Assembly: GCA_021234155.1 (NCBI GenBank)
Contig: JAJEKV010000127.1
Location: 560,001 to 624,000 of the forward strand
Origin: Isoetes taiwanensis
Lineage: Eukaryota; Streptophyta; Lycopodiopsida; Isoetales; Isoetaceae
Direction of reading: 5' to 3'
DNA length: 64,000 bases
This document shows positions 10,931 to 24,079 of the stretch, piece by piece. The notes under the pieces were generated by a model that was given only the letters and a program-made list of their open reading frames with translations, was not told where the DNA came from and made no database searches. A program made the translations under genes and the position numbers. Numbering within the stretch: position 1 is the first letter of the stretch; the number at the start of each line of letters is the position of its first letter.

Positions 10931-13394
10931 TAATATAAAAGAGACAAAAGCAGATATAAAGTACATGCTAGAGACATAAAAAACATAAAAAATTAACATG
11001 CCTTGGAAGGGGAAAGACAATGAATGAGACATCCCAAGTGCAAACAATGCGTAAATGGAGCAAACAAAAGCTTGTCTTGAAGATTGAAAGTTATGGTGCG
11101 ACAAAAGACCATGGAGATTAAAAGGATAGAATGTCATGAAAATACTATATTCCAAAATGAATGCTCATATCCAAACGAAAATGACAAATGACAATGCAGT
11201 ATGCGCATATAAAAGAGCGAACTTACCATAGAGAAAACAATGTGTAATTGGAACGAAATACGTGCTTGTCTCCAGGGTGCACAAAACGCTTATACGTAAA
11301 AAAGCGAAACTTAAGAATGCATATAAATTGGAAAAACAATGACCTAGAAGGGAACAACTGGAAGGATATGTAATCATAAGAGTGGACTTATGAAAAGAAC
11401 AACAGGCCAATACAACCAAAGACGTCAAGACTAGTTGCAGCACAAGAAACTACAAAATAATAAATGCTCTTAACTACAAACAAAATGCGTCACAATATAT
11501 CAAGATTGAAGAGGAGGGTAAATAGACTGCTATGGATCGAAAACCGAGTTAAAATACGATGCCAACCGTCAGCACCCAATTGCTCCACAAAAAAGACAAC
11601 CAACTCTAATAAGGAAATAAAGAGATAAAAAAGGGCCGACTAAATATCATCGATCACAAGACCAATTTGCCAAAAAACAAGCCATTTCAAGATTTGCGAT
11701 ATAAAAGGTCAAACATGTGAAATCATTTTCTACGAACAATAGGGCAGGATGTAAAGGAAGACCAAATAAGACAGCTGGAATTCGTCATGAAAAATAAAGA
11801 GATTGTGGTATAGCGCCATAGGTGCATGGGTACAAAAGCTTCTTAAACACTATTCCTAGAGCACTGAAGAACTCTCAAAAAACCACCAATTGCCACAAAT
11901 AATTAACTTTCACTATTGGCATGAATCAAAGCATACCTCTAACTATATGTCTCCAAGGCGAACCTCCAATAATGAAAAACGAAATGGTGCAAATGCATAT
12001 AAGAAGCCCTTCCAAAAGTAGAAATCCACGAAAATTCAACTTCCATAATGACGACAAAAATCAAAATGCATATACGGAAAAGGCCGAGCTCATAATGGAG
12101 CAATAGAATACAACATGCATTTAGGGAGCAAACCAAAGGAGCCTATGAGATAGATAATGGTTCAAGCAACCCAAGACAACAACAAATGAACAAAAAACCA
12201 TGAAAGTTCAACTTCCCTTATATCAAGAAAAATAAGCATGCATATAAGGAGCAACCCAAATGATGGAAAACCATGAAAAATCCAACTTTCTATTATAAAG
12301 AACGAACATGCATATAAGGGATAATGCAAGGACTAGAAAACCATGAAAATACAATGTCCGATCATGGTGCAAGGAAAAGGCCAAGCTCATAATGAGGCGA
12401 TAAAACACAACACGTATTTAGGGAGCAAACCAAAGGAGCCCATGAAATAGATAATGGTTTGCGCAATCCAAGACAATGACAAGTGAACAAAAAATCATGA
12501 AAGTAATCACGAGTAAGCCTATGCAGAAACTAGACTTAGGAGCCTGTTCTGTTACCGCCGCGGTGGGAGACCTCCTGTAGCTGCATCTGTCAGAACAGCA
12601 GCGAGAATAGAAGGCCATAGGACAACCGTCCTTGTTGTAGCCAGAAAACAGTTGCAACAGTAGACTTGCAGAGAGATCTGCCATCACAGAGGTGATCCAC
12701 AGAAAAGAAGCAGAAACCTCCGAGACAGCAAATTTGGTAAACACGATGAGTATGCAATCACACACAAACAACTCCAACACCTAAACCACCGAAAAGGCAG
12801 ATCCAACTCCAACAAAAGAGATTTGGAGAAAAAATAGATGAAATCCATTTCCTCTGCAACAAAACCGACAGGCCAGTAGGCAGGCAGTCGGCTCTGAAGG
12901 AGAGCACAATCGAAGACCCAAGCAACGTTTCCACTGAGAAGAAATGAAAAGGGAAAACTAAGAAAAAATTCAAAGGCAAACACTTAGTATAAGCAACTTA
13001 TCTGGAAAAAGCCGCTCTGGAAGTTGAAGCTATATGCTTTGCAGCTCCCCAAGGGCGACTATAACCGTTAGACAGCAAAAACAAAAAAATTCGTGGGCAA
13101 GGGATGGAGTCTGGAGCCGCTGCAACTATTGTACAAGTAGCATGGCTTTACAGCCGTCCCGCCCCTGCTCTGTGGTATGCCATGGCCAAATCTCCAGGAT
13201 CATGATCGATGACGAAAAACCCCTAGATGAGGGATAGCTGCATCCAACAAGGGGGTTCCAAGCACAAACGCTCCATAAGCAAATGCTTCATATGCACAGC
13301 CAAACCTGCCACGGAGAGGCTAAAACAAAAAAAATGCTTGTACAGATTAGAGGTGCGATTAAGATTGCTCAAATCAGATGATTGAGAAGGGATA
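10931..13394. other. A-rich repeat-derived region with a ~298-bp direct repeat
   Basis: No gene is recognisable. A segment of about 120 bp containing atttagggagcaaaccaaag and agataatggttcaagc-like sequence occurs at about 12,090-12,210 and again at about 12,388-12,505, a spacing near 298 bp. The words ccatgaaagttcaac and tgcatataaggag recur between them. The minus-strand frames here (for example 12,418-12,983) are pyrimidine-derived and hydrophobic without motifs. Confidence 0.55.
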
Positions 13395-13605
13395 CAATGG
13401 AATTAAGGAATGTGGTAGGACAGACAAGAAGAAGAAAACTAGCTTAAGAGAACGCCGATGAGAAAGAAGCAGAAGAAACATGTATATAAAGAAAAACTAG
13501 GCTCAAAATAGCAGATCCGATGACGTCCCTTGCCAATGAGCAGATCAGATGACGTCCCTTGCCAAAGAATGGCGGTTCTACTGCTTCACAATAGAACCTT
13601 GACAT
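13395..13605 (-). promoter_or_regulatory. LINE 5'-end module (minus strand), isolated copy
   Basis: This is close to identical with the module at 7.9-8.09 kb over about 200 bp (gaatgtggtaggacaga, gagaacgccgatgag, catgtatataaag, gatgacgtcccttgcc). It includes the hairpin at 13,574-13,598, here with two C-A mismatches, and carries a short internal duplication of gatgacgtcccttgcca. It faces the plus-strand copy at 10.75 kb, so the two bracket about 2.8 kb as an inverted pair. It also marks the right edge of the insertion that splits the LINE at 5.6-14.4 kb. Confidence 0.65.
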
Positions 13606-13611
13606 TAGCAG

Positions 13612-14455
13612 TTAGGTAGTGTCATACTCCTTGGGGACTTCAACATCAGTCAAGGGTTAGCCCATGAGATTTTAACCCTTGACTGATGATGTGTGGCAGC
13701 TGTGTCCTATAGAAGGAGCTTGGCCACGGACATCAGATGGCAATCCGGTCACGCAATGTAGTAGGCAGTTGCTTTTGCTCTATGGTATTTTGACCTAGTA
13801 ATTTGCAATGGACTGGCACAGTGGCCGTCCTCCCACATAAGTACTTGCAGGCAGGAAAACCAGGGGGAGGATCTAGTGTGGTGGACTATGCGCTGGTGCC
13901 TGAGCAGGATATGCATGTTGCCAAGCACATCCAAGTGGGAATAGCTAATAGAGATGAAGAGGTCGACCCACTTACCACTTTACTTGCAGCTGGCTTAGTA
14001 GGTTGTGCGACCCCCCTGTGCAATAACTTCTCACATGCCTCAGCTGCAATTGGATTATGAACATGCAGGGGCCCCTCGATGGACCTCCAGGACCACAACT
14101 TTCCCACGTTATGTGGAGTGCAAGGAACACAAACGCTGGCTCCGCCAAGTCACAGACCCTGCTTTACGCCCACATGCAGTCAGACAGTACCGCATCTTCC
14201 TTAAAGCTTAGAAAGTCAGGTACATCGTAGCGCATCAAAGGGAAATGTTCTACCTCCTAGAACATCACCCCAAGATCTTCTGGCAAAGGATTCTTAGAAA
14301 GCCAGTAGAGCCCACAAGGAACATCATTCCCGAGCAGTGGAGGCAATACTTGTAACAGCTATATGACCTTCAGGGTGCACAAGCAGCATTATCCTTGCAA
14401 GAAGGCCCAGTGCTGGAAATCACAGAATCAGAAATGGACCAAGGCTTTGATTTTA
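13612..14455 (+). pseudogene. 3' part of the split LINE: rest of endonuclease and linker
   Basis: The translation resumes with VILLGDFN (at about 13,630), the Asp-Asn motif of the endonuclease. WPRTSDGNP and SVVDYALV (the late Asp motif) follow. After a frame change it reads RYIVAHQREMFYLLEH, KIFWQRILRKP and WRQYL, typical of the stretch between endonuclease and reverse transcriptase. The reverse transcriptase itself is missing. Together with 5560-6945 this is one old LINE interrupted by later insertions. Confidence 0.65.
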
Positions 14456-17400
14456 TAGTCTCTTTTTCAACTTCTAGTAAGCCAACAATTCACAAATTTA
14501 GTGATCTTTGTTGTCATGCATTTTAGTCAACTTACATGATTTGTGATTGCATTTGTGCTAGGGAGACTTGAAGACACCAAAGGAGGACATTATCATAAAG
14601 GATCAAATATGAAAACACTTGAAGAGCTACTTGGAGGTGCAACATATGCTCTTGAATTCAAAGAAATGTGAGTCAAAGTTTGGGAGACCCCAAGGTCAAA
14701 GTTTGGAAGACCCTTGATCATCCACATGGTATTTTTGCTTGGTTTCCATGAAATTTCTCTTTAGATCACATCTTTGATTTGGAAAAACCATATATCCCCA
14801 TCCATCTAACCTTGTCCTTTTCACTTCTACCACATGCTGAATTCCATATCATTCACCATGGCCCTATTTTATCCTATCTCATGCTTGACATACACATTAC
14901 ACACTTGCTAACATTGATAAATTTGATGCTAGATTACCTGCGGAATTCCAACTACAAGCTTGGTTTACAGTTTGATGAAACAGAGGCTAGATTGTACAAT
15001 GGACAGATAACTATAATTCAATATGATTATGGTTATAATTTTTGAACATGGTCTGTTAGGGAAAAATTATTTCATGACTTAGAGAAGATTCTAGATAGGG
15101 GTGTGTTATGGACCGAGGAATTCTGCAAGGGAGCACAGGTGATGTGTATTTCCTGGATATTAATAGTAAAAAAAGGACACATGCACAATTCGAATTTTAC
15201 AGATTGTTGCTGTTAGGGGAAGAGCTGGCTATTATGGCACTCTGATCTATTTGATCGCTACATGTAACACAGATCGTCTAATTCAAATTGTAGATTGGAG
15301 AAAAAAATGAGAATCTGGTCTTGCAACCACATTACCATGATCATTTTCACTTTCTTCAGTCTTGTTTCTTCTAATCCTACTATTGTCCATTCTCATAAAT
15401 CTTTTTTTTGTTCTACAATATCTTCTCAAGGCAAATTGGCTCTGTATATGCAAGGATCATAGCTTTAAAGATCAAGACATCGGCTCTATGTCAAACCTAA
15501 AATCTAAAAGATGAACCCTAATTTTTGAATGTTGAAAAATTCACAATGAAATCGAAAGGTTTTTGGAGGAACTTGATGGCACTAGATCCTGTGACATTCC
15601 CCTAGAATATGCGGTATAAATTCGGATATTCCAGGCCATGCCGTATACAAGCCTACATTGGATGTGTCACATTGGAGCCACATGGCATATCATGTAAATC
15701 CCGCTGACCGTTTTGAGGATCTTTGCTATAGCACAACCTATTGCAGCAGCTCTAGGAGCATGTGTGGACCAAGAGAGGTTAGCTCGCTTCCAAAACGCCT
15801 ACATGAAGATGAAGACTCCAAGAGTTGGTCGAAGTTTTTCAAGAGTAGGTATTTTGAGTATGCACTTAGCTAGATCATCTCGATTAGCATTCCTCATTGT
15901 GTGAAGGATCCGAATATAGATCTGTGCCACCTAAAGTCCCCATTCCAACCACTAGAGAGAGAGAGGAAGAGAGAGGCTTCATTATGCCCCTTCATGCTCC
16001 ACTGCTCAGATTAGTTGCTGATCTAATGCTCTACCATTGCCTTGTTGGTTGTAACATTGACATGAGCCAGATGTACAATCTTCACTATCTAAAGATGGAC
16101 TATACTGAACAACTTAGTTGATGATATTGGAGAATGTGGAGTTATAAGCTAAGCTTAATAAAGAGGGATCCTATAATTAGTATTACACGTAATATTAGGG
16201 ATGTCATGAGTCAGATGCATTGGAAGTCAAGAAGACATGGGGAAGATTCAAAATTAACTATCCATATAATAATGCCATTAGAAAAAAAAAAAAAAAAAAA
16301 TAGAAAACCAAGGCATTTTCGATTACTTTGCTCTGAAATCTACTAGAAAGAGTGACTCCTTGCAAAGGTACTTAAGAGTACAATATTTTTAGATTGCAAT
16401 TTTAGTCCATAGAATTATCTACTTCGTTACATTAGCAAATGAATTTAAGATTCTTGGGCTTGTTTAAATTTAATTTGTATAGCACGCTTCTTTGGGTTTC
16501 TTGAAATTTGAGATGAGACGAATCTTGATGTGCTATGTGGCTAGTTTATTCAATGAGGTGCAAATAGTGTATAGGTGTACCTGATTAAGTGGGGCTTGGT
16601 GGTGCCTGCCTATTTATATAAAGTGTCCATGGAAAGACCAAACAGAAAACCGAATACCAAGGAAAAATCAACAAAAAGTTAATATCCCCTTTCCTCTTCT
16701 CTGCATCCTCTTTCTAACATTGTATCAAAGTTGTAAGAGATGTGCACTTCTCCTTCGATTTGAGCTCCAGATCATAGAAATCTAAAAAGAGACAGCAAGA
16801 AAACTTAATCTATGCCATATTTGAATTTTCAAAAATGGTTTGAAGTGCAGACTTGTGTTAAAGCTTATACTGGATTTAAGTTTAAGGATAGTTTGAAGCG
16901 CAGACTTGTATTAAAGCTTATAGTATTTCTAGTTTTCCAAGGGTTCTTAACCAAATTGAGGAGCTCTCTTCAGATCTAAAGTTCTAAAGAGTGCATTCCA
17001 AGGTTACACGAAGAAATCTTAGAATATTTTTCTTGATCAATCTCTGCAAGAGCGAATAACAACTTTTTTTCAGGCTTAAGAATGATCCTTGACTGGTTTC
17101 TCAACATTTGCCAGCATTATGTCAGATCTATGAGGGTGTATCATGATTTAGCTTCTAGCATTGGCCTTCATTGATGAAGCTGAGATATAGATCCATAGAT
17201 ACCTTATTGCGGCCTGTTAGGAGATCATAAGGCTACTAATTGATCTCACCAATTAGGATCTGGTTGCAGAATGCAGCTGCCTGATTCATGGGATCTGGAG
17301 TTACTGTAAGAAGTGAAAAATCAGGGAAATATTTATTGAGAGCTTCTTGACAGATGGTAATTGGACCACATGTGGAGATTTTGAGTGCCATCAAATCTTC

Positions 17401-18280
17401 TCATACTCCTATTTGCAGTTCATTAAAAATCCAAATTCAAATCCAAAATGGATTGCTGCCCAACCTATATAGATACAGAAGAAACCATTTTCAACAATTT
17501 CTAAAAGCGTTCCACAATGCAAAATGGATAAGAGCATCTGTTGGACTGTTCCTCAAGGATTTTGGCGAGCATTTTTCCAAGAAGGGGGGGCTGGGTTCCA
17601 TGTTCTTGAAGCAGTTATACAGGCAGAATCTCAAGAACAAACTATGTTTGTTGCTTGTCGTGCTTTTCCTGGGAAATCTAGGATGTTATGCATCTTCGAA
17701 ACTTCAAAGTGAGCTTGTGGTATTTTTTTTCTTTCAGCCAGAATGATGCTTGTTTCTTGAAATATTTCAAGCAGATCAATTAGATTCTCAATAATTATTC
17801 TTAAAGCACCAAAGCAATGCAAAAAAATGAATATCTTAATACAAAGCTTTGGATCAATAATTGTTACAGAAACTATATAATCATGCTAGTTTGATTGCTT
17901 CATCAATGGCATGACATAATGGCTCCTGCAACAACTAGCTTAAGGGAAAGCAAATGGAAAATTTTACTTTTGAAGCTGTTTTTCTCGCATATATAACTTG
18001 GCAATCGTTTCTCTAATTTCATAGTTTCTAACAGAGGGATGATTTTATACGCGAAAATCATAGAGCATTACCCATTCAACATCAATGCTTATCAAATTAT
18101 AGAAACATGAGGATATTTCCATGAATCCGTTGTTTTGCAGTATAAAAAAATAGGTAAACATTAGGAAGAAAGCTTTATCAGACCCACTATGCAGTCCCGA
18201 ACAAAAGTTACACCTATCCTTGCCTGTGCAAGAAGATACCAAAGTATGCCATAAAGTTGGATACCCTTGAGAGTCTGCTT
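14456..18280. other. Intergenic stretch with no recognised gene
   Basis: Frames at 15,658-16,121 and 17,354-17,746 are open for up to 130 codons but lack familiar motifs. In 17.5-17.7 kb one frame reads WTVPQGFWRAFFQEGGAG, which may be a remnant of a coding sequence I cannot name. Poly-A at 16,281-16,299 may mark an old retrotransposed end. Otherwise I see nothing. Confidence 0.45.
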
Positions 18281-18380
18281 GAAGATTCTCTAATGTACAC
18301 TGCCATGATGGGCCACCATCCTTATTGCTTGAGGATTCTCTAATGTACACTGCCATGATGGGCCACCATCCTTATTGATG
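18281..18380. repeat. 50-bp tandem duplication
   Basis: ga(a/g)gattctctaatgtacac followed by tgccatgatgggccaccatc occurs at 18,281 and again at 18,331, with a period of exactly 50 bp and almost no divergence. It lies immediately left of the LINE 5' end. Confidence 0.85.
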
Positions 18381-18410
18381 TCACTAGTACATGGGTGCAT
18401 ATATTGCCAT

Positions 18411-19246
<836 letters not shown>

Positions 19247-19634
19247 AATGGGTGCAACTAGGGCGACAAAAAAATGCTCCAGGAATGACACGGCCAGTCC
19301 GAGTTCAACTTCGGCAACTCCGGCCACGATATCTGAGCCGTCGATGTTACTGTCAATGATAAAAACAAGAAGAAGCCGTTGAAGAATGGTGTCGATGCCG
19401 CTGCTGGGCAGAAAGAGCCGAAACTGACAACAACAGTAGAATATGCAGAAACAGGGGATTTGGGGCCCGATATTGATGGTATCGATGCTATTGCTGGGCA
19501 GAAAAGATCTGGTAAGCCGGAACTGGAAGATTTGATGGCCGAAACTGCAGAAACAGGGGGTTTGGGGGTCTGAAAACTCTGCTGAAACAGCGGATTTCGA
19601 AAATACAGTGATAATAGGGCAAACAAAAAAACAT

Positions 19635-20486
19635 ATGGAAACTTCTGCTGTGATTGGCAAAACAGGGAATTCGACTGTTTCTGGGCAAAACTCTGTAATC
19701 AGGGCTAACAATCATATGGCAACTGAAACTCCGGGAGATGCTGGGGTCACCAACTTATTAGATGCAGTTGGGCAAATGCGGGCAGCAATGGAAATCTCGA
19801 CCTTGGCCATGAAAATATCGATGGAAACTTCTGTTCAAAACATGGTCAGTGATCTCAAATCATTCTTGCTTGCCCATGTACAATCTGAAATAGAGAAATG
19901 TCAAAGCAGGCTGATGGCAGAGCTGGAGCAATTTAAGCAGGGTATTCAAACAGAACTGGAAGTTTTCAAGCAGGAGGTTATGAAAGGAGATAAAGATATT
20001 TTGAGAGGAGATAATGATAGTGATACAGAATCAGAAAACCATAATAATAAAAACGTATCATACATTCAAAACCAGCTAGCATCTTTTATGGAGGAGCAAG
20101 AAAGAAAAGAAAAAGCTTTGAATATCCGCATAGTTGGAATACCGGAGCAAACGAAAGAAAGAACCAAAGAAATTGTACAAGCTTTCTGTGAGAATGATCT
20201 TGAGCTAATGGATACGGGCATTACATATGCGTTTCGTATTGGTAAGCAGAATGGCAGGGACAGACACATTGTTGTTAAGTTTCGCTCACGAGAGGATAAA
20301 TTTAATGTATTGAAACGGAAATCCATGCTCAAAGGGAAGAAAATTTGGATCAACGACGACCTTACAAAAACCCAGCTAGAAGAATACAAAACTCAATTAC
20401 AGGTACTCAAGGACGCAAGACAAATGGGGAAGAAAGCATTCTGGAAGCGCGGCAAAGTTGTGGTAGAAAACCAAGAGGATGCATAG
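19635..20486 (+). CDS. LINE ORF1 protein (coiled coil plus RRM-like domain)
   Basis: The first ATG of the long open frame is at 19,635. The frame itself is open from about 19,535. The true start may be ATG 19,247 (MGATRATKKCSRN), right after the CT tract, which would need two frameshifts to join. The middle part is a coiled coil (MKISMETSVQNMVSDLKSFL to FKQEVMKGDKDI), expected to trimerise. The C-terminal third resembles the RRM and C-terminal domains of L1 ORF1p (Transposase_22 type): ALNIRIVGIPE, RHIVVKFRSREDK, KGKKIWINDDLTKTQLEE. By family knowledge such proteins bind LINE RNA and act as nucleic-acid chaperones. The frame ends at TAG (20,484-20,486), and ORF2 continues in the same frame. 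Confidence 0.8.
   Translation: METSAVIGKTGNSTVSGQNSVIRANNHMATETPGDAGVTNLLDAVGQMRAAMEISTLAMKISMETSVQNMVSDLKSFLLAHVQSEIEKCQSRLMAELEQFKQGIQTELEVFKQEVMKGDKDILRGDNDSDTESENHNNKNVSYIQNQLASFMEEQERKEKALNIRIVGIPEQTKERTKEIVQAFCENDLELMDTGITYAFRIGKQNGRDRHIVVKFRSREDKFNVLKRKSMLKGKKIWINDDLTKTQLEEYKTQLQVLKDARQMGKKAFWKRGKVVVENQEDA
20484..20486 (+). promoter_or_regulatory. In-frame UAG between LINE ORF1 and ORF2
   Basis: ORF1 ends ...NQEDA-UAG, and the next codons read VFETTRITCWNINSL without a frame change. CWNINSL is the conserved N-terminal endonuclease motif with its catalytic Asn. It lies before the first ORF2 ATG (20,553), so initiation at that ATG would delete it. This favours UAG readthrough, or initiation at or just after the stop. 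The downstream context GUAUUU is not the classical CARYYA readthrough context. A mutated fusion ORF or a missing intron remain alternatives. Confidence 0.6.
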
Positions 20487-23474
20487 GTATTTGAGACCAC
20501 CAGAATAACATGCTGGAACATTAATAGTCTTAGCCAGTATAAAGTAGATGTAATGGGTGATTTATTTGAAAATGTAGATGTTCTATTCTTTTTAGAAACT
20601 TGTGAGAACGAGGAAAAAAGTTTACCGGATATTCATGGCTTTGTTTTGTTACACTCTGTTTGGTATAATAAAGGATGGCGTTTAAAGGGTCACGGTGGAA
20701 TAGCATGCTATGTCAGGACAAATATGAGACATTTGATAAAACTAGTGACAGGTATGGGTTCAATGCAACACATTTGGATTGAAATGCTTGGCCAGAAAGG
20801 GAAGATCTTTGTCGCAGGTTGTTACTTTCCGCCGAGAGAATCTCCAGTTTATAATACAGAGCATCTAGACAGGGATGATCCCTTTTTTAATTTGGAGCAG
20901 GATGTGCTTTCCTTAATGCTAGCAGGTGATGTTCTCCTATTGGGAGATTTTAATGAGCGAATCGCCAATAAGCAGGCAGCTATAGCTAGTATGGAGGGAG
21001 ACCCTATATGGGTTGAAATGCTTGATGACACGGAATTGGGCCAAAGTGGTTGGAATAGGGCTACTGCAGACAGAATAAGGTGGCCTACACCTCAAGGTAA
21101 TCATGTCCTCAATATGTGTAGTGGTCTGGATTTAGTAATATATAATGGTACACAGATGTTTCCTGACACGGATAGGTGTACATGTAGAAATGCTAGTGTG
21201 GTGGATCTTGTTCTCGCTAAACCGCAATTTGTAGACCAGATGCTACATATGTATGTAGGGGAAGAGATGGAGAAAATTTCTGATCATGCTCCGATTACAG
21301 TTGTGTTACATACACGTAAATATAAGCCGATCCAGGAAACTAGCATCATGAAGTCAAGGATACATATGGACTTTCGCAAGGCAGATAAATACATGAAAAA
21401 GTGTGAAGAAAAAGCATCTGAAAAAATTTGGCCCAGTGATACTGAAAATTTGAGTAAAGAATTAGCAAACCTGGTACTAGATGCTGCTGTTGACTGTTTT
21501 GTCTCACGCAGGAAATTGAAAGGATTGCCATGTAATGGCTGGTTTGATGCATCATGTAAAGCAAAGCGAGTAGAATATAAAAAAGCAAAAGGGGAAGATA
21601 GACGGAGGCTTAAAAAAGAATATGTGGCATTAACCAAGTCAAAAAAGAAAAGCCATGACTTCCAAAGACAGAAAGACTTGGTTGCGAACCTTATCGTAAA
21701 CCCCAAGTGGTTTTGGAATAAGTTGAAAACTAGAATGCCACAGGATACTCATCTGGATCCAGCAGCCCTGCTCTGCCAAGTACATGAACTTTATCATATG
21801 CCAGATATTAATGAAACCAGCGGTGTGGAATATTTGCAGGATGATTGTTTGTGTTTCACTTTGGAGAATTTGGAAGAAGGCTTAAGCAACCTTGCAAATG
21901 GGAAAGCTGCGGATGCAATAGGTCTGGTGGCGGAGATGTTCAAATGGGCAGGTAAATCAGTACATATATCCTTGTTATCTTTACTTAATACTGTATTGCA
22001 TAAGGGATTTCCACATACTTGGCAATTGAACAGAGTGGTTCCACTCCATAAGTCGGGAGATGAAAATGATCCAAGGAATTATAGAATGATTTTGGTCAGT
22101 AGCTTGTATGCTAAGCTGTTTGCTACTATGCTGAACTGCAAATTGAGTGCTTGGTCAGAGGAGCATAATATCAGGGGCATTGGGCAAGCAGGTTTTAGAC
22201 CTAAAAAATCCACAGTGGATCATTTAGTTGCCTTACGTGCTATGATTGATTGTGTCAAAGGGAAGAAAAAACCACTTTATGCATGCTTTGTTGATTATGC
22301 TAAGGCATTTGACACAGTATCTTGCCATTATTTATGGGAGAGAATGGAAACCATAGAGGTGCCGATTGAGCTTAGACAGGCAGTAAGAATACTTTATGAG
22401 AAAGTTTTAGTTCAACTATCATTCCCCTACATACAGGAGTGCACGGAGTTAGTGGAAAGCAATATTGGAGTTAAGCAAGGGTGTCCTTTGTTACCTACTC
22501 TGTTTGGTTTGTTCATAGACCAACTAGAATCCTGGATGGCAGAATATGGTGGGGATGGAACCCCTTTATTTGGTTATGTGGTTTTATTGCTCCTTTATGC
22601 TGATGATGTGGTTCTTTTATCGCGCTCCATTGCAGGCATGCAGAAGCACTTAGATGCTTCGGCCTACTTTTGTGATCAGAAAGGTATGCGGGTGAATATG
22701 ACAAAGACTAAGATGATGGTTTTCGGAGCCAATAAAGTGGAACATCTTAAATTTTATTTTAAAGAGGAGCCTGTGGAGATCGTAACCTCGTATAAATATT
22801 TGGGGATTCATGTGGACAAAGGCCCTAGTTGGAATCTTGCTGTTGAACATAGAGTAAATGGGGGGCTCAAAGCACTATACAGTATGCAGCGTAAAAGTGG
22901 AAAAGCAGAGATATGGGATTTCAGTTTGAAAAGGACTTTGTTCCGTGTCTTGGTACAATCAGTTCTATTATACGGATGTGAGGTGTGGGGTCCAGGTCTG
23001 TCTGCAGACTCTTGGAAAAAAATTGAGAAAGTACAAAAAAAATTCTTGAGAACTGAAATGGGAACTAAGGCACAAACCCCGTATGACATGTTGCTTGTGG
23101 AATGTGGTATGATGCCTATGGAGGCTGAAGCTTTATGCAGGATGCTCACATATCTCTGTAAGGTGCAATTTGATATGGCAGAAGAAAGCTTACCGAGACG
23201 TGCATTGGAGGAGACAAGGGATAAGGGTTGGTATGCAGACATTGTGGAATGGACGAGGAAATGGAGTTTAGATATTCATTGCCTGCAAGAGAATAGATCG
23301 AATATTTGGGAATGGGTACATCAGCATCTCATTAGAAGAAACTGGAAGGTTCCAGAAACAAAAAAGGAATTCTACAGAAAATATATGAATCCCGCACTTC
23401 CGGAGGCCAAGTATCTTAAAGAAGGTGTATCTTTAAGAACGAGGCATATGATAAGCAGGATAAAACCTTCATAG
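20487..23474 (+). CDS. LINE ORF2: endonuclease / reverse transcriptase
   Basis: There are 995 sense codons after the UAG, or 973 from the first ATG at 20,553. The endonuclease motifs are WNINSL (before the ATG), FFLETCE, GHGGIACY, LLGDFNE (Asp at about residue 132 counted from the ATG), SVVDLVLA and ISDHAP (His at about 245). The reverse transcriptase motifs are GFRPKKSTVDHL, FVDYAKAFDTV (Asp at about 581), GVKQGCPLLPTLFG and LLYADDVVLL (YADD at about 682). The C-terminus has LLYGCEVWGPGL and a basic tail. By family knowledge it nicks target DNA and primes reverse transcription of the LINE RNA. All catalytic residues are present and the frame is uninterrupted, so the copy may still be competent. 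The match to APE-type LINEs is secure; the exact clade is not. Confidence 0.9.
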   Translation, partial: VFETTRITCWNINSLSQYKVDVMGDLFENVDVLFFLETCENEEKSLPDIHGFVLLHSVWYNKGWRLKGHGGIACYVRTNMRHLIKLVTGMGSMQHIWIEMLGQKGKIFVAGCYFPPRESPVYNTEHLDRDDPFFNLEQDVLSLMLAGDVLLLGDFNERIANKQAAIASMEGDPIWVEMLDDTELGQSGWNRATADRIRWPTPQGNHVLNMCSGLDLVIYNGTQMFPDTDRCTCRNASVVDLVLAKPQFVDQMLHMYVGEEMEKISDHAPITVVLHTRKYKPIQETSIMKSRIHMDFRKADKYMKKCEEKASEKIWPSDTENLSKELANLVLDAAVDCFVSRRKLKGLPCNGWFDASCKAKRVEYKKAKGEDRRRLKKEYVALTKSKKKSHDFQRQKDLVANLIVNPKWFWNKLKTRMPQDTHLDPAALLCQVHELYHMPDINETSGVEYLQDDCLCFTLENLEEGLSNLANGKAADAIGLVAEMFKWAGKSVHISLLSLLNTVLHKGFPHTWQLNRVVPLHKSGDENDPRNYRMILVSSLYAKLFATMLNCKLSAWSEEHNIRGIGQAGFRPKKSTVDHLVALRAMIDCVKGKKKPLYACFVDYAKAFDTVSCHYLWERMETIEVPIELRQAVRILYEKVLVQLSFPYIQECTELVESNIGVKQGCPLLPTLFGLFIDQLESWMAEYGGDGTPLFGYVVLLLLYADDVVLLSRSIAGMQKHLDASAYFCDQKGMRVNMTKTKMMVFGANKVEHLKFYFKEEPVEIVTSYKYLGIHVDKGPSWNLAVEHRVNGGLKALYSMQRKSGKAEIWDFSLKRTLFRVLVQSVLLYGCEVWGPGLSADSWKKIEKVQKKFLRTEMGTKAQTPYDMLLVECGMMPMEAEALCRMLTYLCKVQFDMAEESLPRRALEETRDKGWYADIVEWTRKWSLDIHCLQENRSNIWEWVHQHLIRRNWKVPETKKEFYRKYMNPALPEAKYLKEGVSLRTRHMISRIKPS

Positions 23475-24039
<565 letters not shown>

Positions 24040-24079
24040 GGTGTAGCACTTTTGTAAACCACGGGTAGGCTCTAAAGGA

